64,000 nt of DNA, taken from positions 1 through 64,000 of the forward strand of contig NZ_FNOV01000009.1 in NCBI RefSeq assembly GCF_900107135.1. Reading direction: 5' to 3'. The notes under the pieces are model-generated. The model did no database searches and was not told the DNA's origin. It was given only the letters and a program-made list of their open reading frames with translations. The translations under genes were made by a program, and so were the position numbers. Below are positions 31,503 through 39,233 of this stretch, piece by piece (the stretch's first letter is position 1; each line of letters opens with the position of its first letter). This DNA comes from Hymenobacter psychrophilus. GTDB lineage: Bacteria; Bacteroidota; Bacteroidia; Cytophagales; Hymenobacteraceae.

Positions 31503-33710
31503 CTACTGGCCGGCCGTTTCGACGGCGGGCTTCACCTTGATGTCGGTGCCAAGGCGTTGCAGGTAGGCAATCAGCGCCACAATCTCCTTGTCCGATTTCA
31601 CGTCGATGTCCTCTTTCTTCAGGTCGGCCGCAATCTGGTCGGCCTGGCGGCGGGCATCGGCCTCGGCCTGCTGGTCGTAGCCGGCGCGGTAGGGCGTGCC
31701 CAGCTGCTGCAACACCCGGATTTTGGCCGGCAGCTCCGCGTAGTCCGTCTCGTTATCAAACAGCCACGGGTAGGGCGGCATAATGGAGCCGGGCGACATG
31801 CTGGTGGGGTCGAGCATATGGTTGTAGTGCCACGAGTGCGGGTATTTGCCGCCGACGCGGTGCAGGTCGGGGCCAGTGCGCTTGCTGCCCCACAGGAAGG
31901 GCCGGTCGTACACAAACTCGCCGGCCTTGCTGTACTCGCCGTAACGCTCGGTTTCGGAGCGGAACGGGCGCACCATCTGGGTGTGGCAGTTCGAGCAGCC
32001 TTCCTTGATGTACAGGTCTCGGCCCTGCAATTCGAGCGCCGAGTACGGCTTCACGGCTGCAATGGTAGGCACGTTGCTCTTGATGAGGAAGGTGGGCACC
32101 ATCTCCACAGCCCCGCCGATGGCAATGGCTACCGTGGCCCAAATGGCTAGCTGGAAAGGCCGCCGCTCAATCCAGCGGTGCCAGTGGCCTTCGTTGATGT
32201 GCGGGTCTTCGGAAGCGGGCAGCAGCGGGGCGGCAGTGGCTTTCTCTTCGGCCAGCAGCGAGCCGGCTTTGGCGGTCTTCACCAGGTTGTACACCATCAG
32301 GAACACGCCGCTCAGGTACAGGACGCCACCGATGCCGCGCAGGTAATACATGGGCACCAGCTGCAGCACGGTTTCGAGGAAGTTGGGGTACTGCAGCATC
32401 CCCTCGGCGTTGAACTGCTTCCACATCAGGCCCTGCGTAAAGCCGGCCCAGTACATCGGAATGGCATAAAACAGGATGCCCAGCGTGCCAATCAGGAAGT
32501 GAGCATTAGCCAGCTTCTTCGAGTACAGCGGCGTGCGGTAGAGGCGCGGCCACAGCCAGTAGAGCATGGCGAAGGTCAGGAAACCGTTCCAGCCCAAAGC
32601 GCCTACGTGAACGTGCGCTACAATCCAGTCGGTAAAGTGGGCAATGGCGTTTACGTTTTTCAGGCTCAGCATCGGGCCTTCGAAAGTGGCCATGCCGTAG
32701 GCCGTAATGGCCACCACTAGAAACTTAAGCACCGGCTCCTCGCGCACCTTGTCCCAGGCCCCGCGCAGCGTCAGCAGGCCGTTAATCATGCCGCCCCAGC
32801 TGGGCGCAATCAGCATAATGGAGAAGGCCACGCCCAGGCTTTGCGCCCAGTCGGGCAGCGAGGTGTAGAGCAGGTGGTGGGGTCCGGCCCAGATGTAGAT
32901 GAAAATCAAGGACCAGAAGTGAATGATACTCAGCCGGTACGAGTACACCGGCCGGCCGGCGGCCTTGGGCAGGAAGTAGTACATCAGGCCCAGGTAGGGC
33001 GTGGTCAGGAAGAAAGCCACCGCGTTGTGGCCGTACCACCACTGCACCAGCGCATCCTGCACCCCGGCGTAGGCCGAGTAGCTTTTCATGAAGCTCACGG
33101 GCACGGCCGCCGAGTTGACGATGTGTAGCACCGCTACCGTTATAAACGTGGCGATGTAGAACCAGATGCCCACGTACAGGTGCCGCTCGCGCCGCTTGGC
33201 AATGGTGCCGAACATGTTCCAGCCGAACACCACCCAGATAATGGTAATCAGGATGTCGATGGGCCACTCCAGCTCGGCGTATTCCTTACTGGTGGTGAAG
33301 CCCATGGGCAGCGAGATGAGCGCGCTCAGAATAACGAGCTGCCAGCCCCAGAAGTGAATTTTACTCAGGGCTTTGGAGTACATCGGCGTTTTGCACAGGC
33401 GTTGCAGCGAGTAGTAAACGCCCATGAAAATACCGTTGCCCACGAAGGCGAAAATCACGGCGTTGGTGTGCAGCGGCCGGATGCGCCCGAAGGTGGTAAA
33501 GGACGTGTGCAGGTTGACATCGGGTTGGGCCAGCTGGAACGCAGCCATGATGCCCACCAGCATCCCGGCAATGCCCCAGAACACCGTGGCCACGCCAAAG
33601 TCGCGGACAATCCGGTTATCGTAAAAGAAGGTGTCCAGGGCCCGTGCCTGGTCGGGCTGAACCAGGACGGAGTCGGACGCGGCCGGCGGTAGCGGAGTTG
33701 CGGCTTGCAT
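31503..33710 (-). CDS. ccoNO: Fused cbb3 oxidase subunits I and II (CcoN-CcoO)
   Basis: A 735-residue fusion. Residues ~25-490 are CcoN, the heme-copper catalytic subunit with some 12 membrane helices; blocks include WWYGHNAVAFFLTTPYLG and HFTDWIVAHVHVGALGWNG with metal-ligand His residues. Residues ~530-735 are CcoO, a membrane-anchored cytochrome c with CSNCH and YHNHMLDP-like WHYNHMLDPTSMSPGS. The enzyme reduces O2 with high affinity and pumps protons, supporting growth at low oxygen. The N-to-O fusion is common in Bacteroidetes. Promoter with tandem FNR/FixK-like boxes precedes it. Confidence 0.96.
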   Translation of the reverse strand: MQAATPLPPAASDSVLVQPDQARALDTFFYDNRIVRDFGVATVFWGIAGMLVGIMAAFQLAQPDVNLHTSFTTFGRIRPLHTNAVIFAFVGNGIFMGVYYSLQRLCKTPMYSKALSKIHFWGWQLVILSALISLPMGFTTSKEYAELEWPIDILITIIWVVFGWNMFGTIAKRRERHLYVGIWFYIATFITVAVLHIVNSAAVPVSFMKSYSAYAGVQDALVQWWYGHNAVAFFLTTPYLGLMYYFLPKAAGRPVYSYRLSIIHFWSLIFIYIWAGPHHLLYTSLPDWAQSLGVAFSIMLIAPSWGGMINGLLTLRGAWDKVREEPVLKFLVVAITAYGMATFEGPMLSLKNVNAIAHFTDWIVAHVHVGALGWNGFLTFAMLYWLWPRLYRTPLYSKKLANAHFLIGTLGILFYAIPMYWAGFTQGLMWKQFNAEGMLQYPNFLETVLQLVPMYYLRGIGGVLYLSGVFLMVYNLVKTAKAGSLLAEEKATAAPLLPASEDPHINEGHWHRWIERRPFQLAIWATVAIAIGGAVEMVPTFLIKSNVPTIAAVKPYSALELQGRDLYIKEGCSNCHTQMVRPFRSETERYGEYSKAGEFVYDRPFLWGSKRTGPDLHRVGGKYPHSWHYNHMLDPTSMSPGSIMPPYPWLFDNETDYAELPAKIRVLQQLGTPYRAGYDQQAEADARRQADQIAADLKKEDIDVKSDKEIVALIAYLQRLGTDIKVKPAVETAGQ

Positions 33711-33739
33711 TTAGGGGACTGACTAAGTAGAGAATGTCC

Positions 33740-33804
33740 CAAAGGTCCCCTATGCCCTTTCCCGGTAGCATGACGCCGGTTAGCTGCCCGCTTGATTTAT
33801 GTCA
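33740..33804 (-). promoter_or_regulatory. Tandem FNR/FixK-like boxes before ccoNO
   Basis: Boxes TGAT-TTAT-GTCA (33793-33804) and TGAC-GCCG-GTTA (33771-33782, one mismatch) lie 22 bp apart. The minus-strand -7 box GACCTTTG (33740-33747) is 29.5 bp from the nearer centre. Transcription would start near 33736, 26 bp before the ccoNO ATG. The activator centre falls near -41, the class II position of CRP/FNR proteins. Confidence 0.7.
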
Positions 33805-33828
33805 GGAAAGGCTGACGTTCCTACGCCA

Positions 33829-33973
33829 CACCTCACCCCCTAGCCCCCTCTCCTTGGGGAGAGCAGGGACTAATTTTTAGCTTTTTAGAAATATAAAAGA
33901 TTAATTTACAGCCAGATAAAGGACTAAGCGCTAGTTCCCTTCTCCCCGAAGAGAGGGGGCTAGGGGTGAGGTG
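33829..33973. repeat. Inverted repeat, CCTCACCCCCTAGCCCC family
   Basis: Arms near 33829-33871 and 33933-33973 are imperfect reverse complements, with CACCTCACCCCCTAGCCCCC on the left and its complement on the right, around an AT-rich centre. It occupies the space between ccoS and the ccoNO control region and could end ccoS transcripts. Confidence 0.75.
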
Positions 33974-33990
33974 CCACAAGTGCCCGATAC

Positions 33991-34149
33991 CTACGGTCCT
34001 AGCGGCGGCTCCTCCTCATCGAACAGCATCCGCACGGAGGGCGTGTAGGTATCGTCGTACTGGCCCGAGCACACCGACCACAGGAAGGCCCCCAGGAAGA
34101 ACAGCGCCACCAACAGGCTGATACCGATGAGCAGGAAGATAATGGTCAT
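33991..34149 (-). CDS. ccoS: CcoS-like cbb3 oxidase assembly protein
   Basis: A 52-residue protein from ATG 34149 to TAG 33991-33993. One membrane helix (IIFLLIGISLLVALFFLGAF) is followed by LWSVCSGQYDDTYTPSVRM, the conserved CcoS pattern of a helix, a Tyr/Asp-rich motif and a short tail. CcoS is needed for loading cofactors into CcoN. It lies between ccoI and ccoNO, as in many genomes. Confidence 0.85.
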   Translation of the reverse strand: MTIIFLLIGISLLVALFFLGAFLWSVCSGQYDDTYTPSVRMLFDEEEPPLGP

Positions 34150-34175
34150 GGCAGATAAAGGGTTTGCAAGAACGA

Positions 34176-34263
34176 TGTAGGGGCGGGGCTTGTCCCCGCC
34201 CGACGTTAGACGATTCTAATCCGAGCCGTTCAACGGCGGGCGGGGACAAGCCTCACTCCTACA
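34176..34263. repeat. GC-rich inverted repeat, family H (copy 1)
   Basis: TGTAGGGGCGGGGCTTGTCC at the left and its approximate complement at the right enclose ACGATTCTAATCCGAGCCGT. Copies 2 and 3 lie at 36897-36985 and 46101-46249. Each arm also contains a small internal palindrome. Confidence 0.8.
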
Positions 34264-34276
34264 CCGTTTCTTTAGC

Positions 34277-36763
34277 TCAAAGCTGTAATTTCTTCGCTGC
34301 CCGGCGTACCAGCACGGTGGCCACGAGCATCACGCTCAGCGAGCTGATGGGCATGAGAATGGCGGACACGATGGGCGTGAACAGACCCTGCACCGCCAGC
34401 GCCAGCCCGAAGGCGTTGTAGCAGAACGACAGCCCGAACGTAATGAGCACGGCTCGCAGGCAGGCCCGTGAGAAGCGCAGAAATGTAGCCAGCCGGCCGA
34501 ACTCGGCCGCGTCGAGAATGGCGTCGCAGGCGGGCGAGAAGTTGGTGAGCGTATCGGTGAGGGCCAGGCCGGCATCGGCGGCGCGCAGGGCTCCGGCGTC
34601 GTTGAGGCCGTCGCCCACCATTACTACGGTGTGGCCTTGGGCGCGCTCGGCGGCAATGTAGGCCAGCTTATCGGCCGGCGACTGGCGGAAGTGCAGCGCG
34701 GCATCGGGGCCCAGCATCTCGCGCAGGCGGGCCTCTTCGGCGCCCGTATCGCCCGAAAGTACCGCCAGCCGGTAGTGCCCGCCCAGGCCAGCCAGCACTC
34801 TTGGTAAGGACGGGCGGTACACGTTGGGGAAGGTGTAGTAGCCCGCCGGCTCGCCCTCAAACGCCACATACACCCTGGTTTCCGGCGCATCGAAGTAGCG
34901 CGAAGCTTCCGCTTGGCGGCCTTCAGGAGCCGTTGGCGCCGCTTCGGGCAACGGGTCGCCAAGCGGAAGCTTCGTGCTACTTCCTGTGAAGCCGGCGGCT
35001 CCCAGGCGTACTGTTTCGCCGGTTTCGGCGGTGGCGGCTAGGCCCTGGCCGGGGGTTTCGTGGCAGTGGCGCAGGGGCCGGGCCGGGCCGGCGGCTTCGC
35101 GGGCCAGGCGCTGGCTTAGCGGGTGGGTTGATTGGGCGGCGGCCGTCGTGAGCAGGTTCAGCTCGGCGGGCGTTAGCGGGCGGCCGTGGTAATGCACCGC
35201 CGCCTGGTGGGGGTCGGTAAGGGTGCCGGTTTTGTCGAACACCAGTGTATCGGCGCGGGCCAGGGTTTCGATTACGGCCGAGTTTTTCAGGTAGAGCTTG
35301 TGGCGGCCCAGCACCCGCACGGCCGCGCCCAGGGCAAACGGGGTGGCCAGCGAAAGGGCGCAGGGGCAGGCAATAATCAGCACCGAAACAAAGGCCCGCC
35401 ACATCATGGCCTGGTCGCGCGGGCCCCAGTAGAGCAGCGTGCCCAGCGCCAGGGCCAGCGTGATACCCACGAAATAGCGGCCCACCCGGTTGGCATAGGT
35501 TTCCAGGCCCTGGTGGCGGTTTTCCTTGGCGAAGGCCGGGTTGTTCCAGAGCTGGGTCAGGTAGCCCTGGCTGACTTCACGCACCACTTCCAGCTCCACG
35601 GCTTCGCCCAGCTGCCGGCCGCCGGCGTACACCAGCTCGCCCGAAACCCGCGTCACCGGCGTGCTCTCGCCCGATACAAAGGAGTAGTCGAGCTGCCCGT
35701 CGCCGCGTAGCAGCACCGCATCGGCCGGCACCACCTCCTGGTGGCGCACCCGAATCCGGTGGCCCATCCGCAGCTCCCGCACCGAAATGGACTTGTCGCC
35801 CTCGGGGGTGAGTTGGGTGACAGCTACGGGAAAGTACGAGGTAAAGTCGCGGTCGAAGCGTAGCGCGTCATAGGTGTGCTGCTGCACCCAGCGGCCAATC
35901 AGCATGAAAAATACCAGGCCGGTAAACGAGTCGAAATAGCCCGGCCCCTGCCCCGACAGCGCCTCCCAGGCACTCACCCCAAACAAGGAGAGCAGCCCCA
36001 GGCTAATCGGAAAATCGAGGTTGATGTAGCGCTGGCGCAGCCCCTGCCAGGCCGAGCGAAAGAAGTCGCGGGCACTGTACAGCAGCACTGGCAGCGCCAG
36101 CGCCAGACTCAGCAGCCCAAAAAAGCCCCCAAATCCAGCCTGCAAATCCTCCACAAACGAGAAGTAGTCGGGCAGAGCCAGCAGCATCACGTTGCCAAAG
36201 GCGAAAGCCGCCAGCCCCAGCTGGTAGTAGAGCGTGCGGCTGGCGCGGTGGGGCTGGGCGCCCAGCTCGGCCAGCGTAATCTGGGGCTCGTAGCCCACCG
36301 AGGCCAGCAGGGCCACCACTTCCTTGAGCCCGGTGCTGGCCGTCAGGTAGGTAATGGTGATTTCCTTGCGCAGAAACTGCACCCGTGCCTCCGCAATGCC
36401 GGGATTGAGCCTGGGTAGGTGCTCCAGCAGCCAGATGCAGGAGGTGCAGTGCATCTGGGGCACGCTCAGGGTAATACGGGCGCGCTGCTCCGAGCGGAAG
36501 CTCAGCAATTGGGCCTGGACGGTTTCGGAGTCGAGGTAGTCGAAGCGGCCGGGCAGCTCCACCTCCTTTATTTTGAGGCCGGGGCGCTCGTCGAGGTTGT
36601 AGTAAGTGCAGAGATTGTTGGCCGCCAGCAACTCGTACACCGTGCGGCAGCCGGCGCAGCAGAAGGGCAGCCCGGCAAGCGCCAACGGCTCGGGTGGACA
36701 GGCGTCGCCGCAGTGGGCGCAGGCAACTTCAGTGGCGGTAGCTTCTTCGAGAACGGCAGGCAT
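34277..36763 (-). CDS. ccoI: Copper-transporting P-type ATPase of cbb3 assembly (CcoI/FixI)
   Basis: An 828-residue P1B-type ATPase (834 if ATG 36781 is used). An N-terminal CAHCGDAC...FCCAGC zinc-ribbon-like region is followed by an HMA domain with MHCTSC. Membrane segments carry CPCALSLATPFAL, and the cytoplasmic domains have DKTGTL, the HP motif in THPLSQRLA, and GDGLNDAGAL. CcoI supplies copper to cbb3 oxidase. The -7 box at 36788-36795 puts the transcript start within 1-4 bp of ATG 36781, so 36763 is preferred. An inverted repeat sits inside the nucleotide-binding region (34895-34980) and adds about 28 residues. Confidence 0.94.
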   Translation of the reverse strand: MPAVLEEATATEVACAHCGDACPPEPLALAGLPFCCAGCRTVYELLAANNLCTYYNLDERPGLKIKEVELPGRFDYLDSETVQAQLLSFRSEQRARITLSVPQMHCTSCIWLLEHLPRLNPGIAEARVQFLRKEITITYLTASTGLKEVVALLASVGYEPQITLAELGAQPHRASRTLYYQLGLAAFAFGNVMLLALPDYFSFVEDLQAGFGGFFGLLSLALALPVLLYSARDFFRSAWQGLRQRYINLDFPISLGLLSLFGVSAWEALSGQGPGYFDSFTGLVFFMLIGRWVQQHTYDALRFDRDFTSYFPVAVTQLTPEGDKSISVRELRMGHRIRVRHQEVVPADAVLLRGDGQLDYSFVSGESTPVTRVSGELVYAGGRQLGEAVELEVVREVSQGYLTQLWNNPAFAKENRHQGLETYANRVGRYFVGITLALALGTLLYWGPRDQAMMWRAFVSVLIIACPCALSLATPFALGAAVRVLGRHKLYLKNSAVIETLARADTLVFDKTGTLTDPHQAAVHYHGRPLTPAELNLLTTAAAQSTHPLSQRLAREAAGPARPLRHCHETPGQGLAATAETGETVRLGAAGFTGSSTKLPLGDPLPEAAPTAPEGRQAEASRYFDAPETRVYVAFEGEPAGYYTFPNVYRPSLPRVLAGLGGHYRLAVLSGDTGAEEARLREMLGPDAALHFRQSPADKLAYIAAERAQGHTVVMVGDGLNDAGALRAADAGLALTDTLTNFSPACDAILDAAEFGRLATFLRFSRACLRAVLITFGLSFCYNAFGLALAVQGLFTPIVSAILMPISSLSVMLVATVLVRRAAKKLQL
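34895..34980. repeat. Inverted repeat inside the ccoI coding sequence
   Basis: Arms 34895-34918 and 34957-34980 match in 23 of 24 positions as reverse complements. Their core is CGAAGCTTCCGCTTGGCG. The element lies in frame in the nucleotide-binding domain of CcoI and encodes a segment containing KLPLGDPLPEAAPTAPEG. It looks like an inserted palindromic unit tolerated in a surface loop. Confidence 0.8.
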
Positions 36764-36787
36764 GGCTTCGGGCAAGGGCAATAACTA

Positions 36788-36883
36788 CAAAGCTCGTCCT
36801 CCCCTGGCCTCCGCTCAATGACCAACCTCATACCGGGGCTTGATTTGCGTCAGCGCACCCGTAGCGCCCGGCTGGCACCTTTG
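36788..36883. promoter_or_regulatory. Divergent tandem FNR/FixK-like control region (ccoI and 37004 gene)
   Basis: Boxes TGAC-CAAC-CTCA (36819-36830) and TGAT-TTGC-GTCA (36841-36852) lie 22 bp apart. Minus-strand -7 box GAGCTTTG (36788-36795) and plus-strand -7 box CACCTTTG (36876-36883) are each 29.5 bp from the centre of the box nearest to them. One pair of sites would thus serve ccoI and the small membrane protein plus cupin operon on the other side. Confidence 0.75.
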
Positions 36884-36896
36884 TTTGGTTGGACGG

Positions 36897-36985
36897 TGTA
36901 GGGGCGGGGCTTGTCCCCGCCCGCCGTGAGTACGGAACTAGGCGTCATCGTTCAACGGCGGGCGGGGACAAGCCCCGCCCCCACA
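36897..36985. repeat. GC-rich inverted repeat, family H (copy 2)
   Basis: TGTAGGGGCGGGGCTTGTCC and its complement near 36956-36985 enclose a short centre with GTTCAACGGCGGGCGG, as in the other copies. It lies in the predicted 5' leader of the 37004 gene. Confidence 0.8.
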
Positions 36986-37003
36986 TTATTTCCTCCTACC
37001 TCC

Positions 37004-37366
37004 ATGTTCTCTCGTCATTCCTGGTCGTTTTTACTGGTGGCGGCGCTGTTGTTCTGGGCCGGGCTGGTGGCGGGCATTTCCTTTCTGGAAGCGCCGCTGC
37101 AGTTCACCGCGCCGGGCATTACCATTCCGCTGGGGCTGGGCATCGGCCGGCTGATGTTTCAGACCCTTAATAAGGTTGAAATCGGGCTGGCGATGCTGGC
37201 CGTCGTGGCCGCCTTCCGCCTGAAGGTGCCAACGAACCTAGCCCTGCCGCTAGGTTTGCTGGCCGCCGTGCTGGTGGTTCAGAGGCTGTGGCTGCGCGCC
37301 GGCAGCACTACCCACGTTTTCGAAACCCGCCTGCGGAGTATCAACAACCCACTTTCTATTCTTTAA
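37004..37366 (+). CDS. Small multi-spanning membrane protein, unknown
   Basis: A 120-residue protein with about four hydrophobic segments: FLLVAALLFWAGLVAGISF, TIPLGLGIGRLMF, LAMLAVVAAF and LGLLAAVLVVQRL. LEAPLQFTAPG between the first two is a conserved-looking loop. I do not recognise the family with confidence. It is transcribed divergently from ccoI under the same predicted boxes and lies 15 bp before a cupin gene. A role tied to low oxygen or heme/copper handling is inferred from context only. Confidence 0.7.
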   Translation: MFSRHSWSFLLVAALLFWAGLVAGISFLEAPLQFTAPGITIPLGLGIGRLMFQTLNKVEIGLAMLAVVAAFRLKVPTNLALPLGLLAAVLVVQRLWLRAGSTTHVFETRLRSINNPLSIL

Positions 37367-37381
37367 CCAATTTCTTTCCTC

Positions 37382-37690
37382 ATGGAAGCTACTTCCGGCA
37401 GCCTGCTGGCGGGCGCGCACGCCCACCCTTCCCCCACCGACGCCGCCACCCACGTGCTCCTCCGTCGGGAGGGACACAACATCATTTATAAGCAGTTTGG
37501 CGCTGGCCAGGGCATGGCCCCCCACCATGCCCCCCACGATGTTTTCGTGGTCGTGCTCAGCGGGAAGCTCGACATCACTGTGGCCGACCAGCTTCGCCAC
37601 TACGTGGCCGGCGACTACGTAATCTTCCCCGCCAACGCCATGCATAGCCTGCACTGCCTCCAAGCCGCTCAGGTGCTGATTTATCGGTAA
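37382..37690 (+). CDS. Cupin-fold small protein
   Basis: A 102-residue protein that is essentially one cupin_2 domain. Motif 1 is PHHAPHDVFVVVLSGKLDI, with His and Asp/His ligands, and motif 2 is GDYVIFPANAMHSL. Such proteins bind a metal and may be small enzymes or sensors. It follows the small membrane protein in the ccoI-divergent operon. Substrate unknown. Confidence 0.82.
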   Translation: MEATSGSLLAGAHAHPSPTDAATHVLLRREGHNIIYKQFGAGQGMAPHHAPHDVFVVVLSGKLDITVADQLRHYVAGDYVIFPANAMHSLHCLQAAQVLIYR

Positions 37691-37807
37691 GCTCCGGCCC
37701 GGAACCGCGGCAGCCGAACTGCGGCGCTTGGCAGGTTTTGCCGGGTCTTTTATACCGATGGAAAGATACCACCCTGTTCTGGCCAGATTAATTAGCTCAC
37801 CTCAAGG

Positions 37808-39085
37808 CTACTGCTTCGGGCCTGATACTACTTCTAGCATGTCATCAGGAGAGAGGTATTCTTGCGCTAATTCCTGCAGCGTAACTGCATCGGTGGCCTG
37901 TACCTGCGCTACGAAGTCTGAGTAGTAGCTGGTTGGTAGATTGTAAAATACCAGGTTCTTGTATTTGTCGCACTGTTCGAAAACGGTGCTGAGTTCGTTC
38001 GCAAACTTGCCGCTCATGTAGTTCTTCACTGTTTGCAGCTCGGTCAGCGGTATCGGTTCTTCCTGAAGCCGACGGAGTTCAAGTTGGACTTGCTCGATAG
38101 CAGCGGCGGAGTTGGCGGCATTAACATCAGAGCCGATTACAAAGCTCGTGGCGTGCTCGCGCGGCTGTACGCTGGAATAAATGCCGTACGTAAAGCCCTT
38201 GTCCTCGCGGATGTTCTTCATTAGCCGTGAGCCAAAATACCCACCCAGTACTTTCACCAGCACCTGCAGCGCGTGGGTCTGCGGATGCTCAAGGGCGGGC
38301 CAGAGGCGGCCGATGCGTAGGGAGGCCTGCAGGCTTCCGTCTACCGTTACGTAATCGCTCGGGGCCAGAACGGCAGGAGCGGGCGAAGTGGCAACTGCCA
38401 CGGTGGGGCCTCCGGCCGGAGTGCCCAGCAACTCAGTTACCAGCGTCACATGCTCATCGGTGGCGTCGCCGCATAGGAATATCTCCGCCTCGGCAAAGTT
38501 GTAGTGCTGCTGATAGAACTGGCGGACCTGTTCGGAAGTGATGTCCTGAAAAATGGCTTCATCGAACGTGACGCCGTAGGGGTAGCCTGGGCCGAAGAGG
38601 TGGCGCGAGAAGCTTTCGGAGGCCAGGTAGCTGGTTTTCTGCCGCTCTACCCGCACGTTCTGGATGGTGCGCGTTTTCAATAAGGCCAACTCTGTCTCCG
38701 GAAAGCTAGGTGCCGTTAGTACATCCTCTACCAGTGGCAGCAGCTGCGGCAGATGGCGGCTGAGGCAGTAAAGCGTAAGCGTAGCCCGGTCGAAACCCTG
38801 CTCACAATCCAGCGAAGCGCCGAAGAAGGCAACTTCATCGGCAATCTGGCGGGCCGAGCGTGTATGGGTGCCATCGAGCAGCAGACGAGCGGCCAGCAGC
38901 GATACGCCAGCCGAAGGATCATACCATTTGCCGGCCTTAAAGACGACCTGCAGACGTATGACGGGTTGGGCATCGTTGCGCATCACGTGCAGGCGGGCTC
39001 CGTTGGGGAGCGGGAATACGTCTGCTGCGGGCAGCGTTACGCGTGCCAGCGGCTGAACAGGAGGAGCGACAGTCCGGTCGAGCAT
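37808..39085 (-). CDS. M16 (insulinase)-family protein lacking the zinc motif
   Basis: A 425-residue protein from ATG 39085 with two M16 halves, e.g. RLQVVFKAGKWYD, RATLTLYCLSRHLPQLL and GYFGSRLMKNIREDKGFTYG in the second half. The catalytic HxxEH motif expected after the first strand is replaced by SLLAARLLL, so it should be inactive alone. In the family, an inactive subunit normally partners an active one encoded next door. No active partner is present in this window. It is followed in the genome by an inverted repeat. Confidence 0.85.
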   Translation of the reverse strand: MLDRTVAPPVQPLARVTLPAADVFPLPNGARLHVMRNDAQPVIRLQVVFKAGKWYDPSAGVSLLAARLLLDGTHTRSARQIADEVAFFGASLDCEQGFDRATLTLYCLSRHLPQLLPLVEDVLTAPSFPETELALLKTRTIQNVRVERQKTSYLASESFSRHLFGPGYPYGVTFDEAIFQDITSEQVRQFYQQHYNFAEAEIFLCGDATDEHVTLVTELLGTPAGGPTVAVATSPAPAVLAPSDYVTVDGSLQASLRIGRLWPALEHPQTHALQVLVKVLGGYFGSRLMKNIREDKGFTYGIYSSVQPREHATSFVIGSDVNAANSAAAIEQVQLELRRLQEEPIPLTELQTVKNYMSGKFANELSTVFEQCDKYKNLVFYNLPTSYYSDFVAQVQATDAVTLQELAQEYLSPDDMLEVVSGPKQ

Positions 39086-39112
39086 CAAATCGAAGAGGTT
39101 AGGGAGACTATA

Positions 39113-39215
39113 AAGCTGTCATTCCGAGCGAAGCAGGAAATTCGGGGTGAAACGCCGAACAAAATCGTTCGATGGCGTTCCGCCGGATTTCCTGCTTCGC
39201 TCGGAATAACAGCTT
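39113..39215. repeat. Inverted repeat before the M16 gene
   Basis: AAGCTGTCATTCCGAGCGAA onward (39113-39155) pairs imperfectly with 39175-39215; the arms share TTCCGAGCGAAGCAGGAAAT. It fills nearly all of the space between porV and the M16 gene. Confidence 0.82.
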
Positions 39216-39233
39216 TACAAAGAAATAGCAGAA

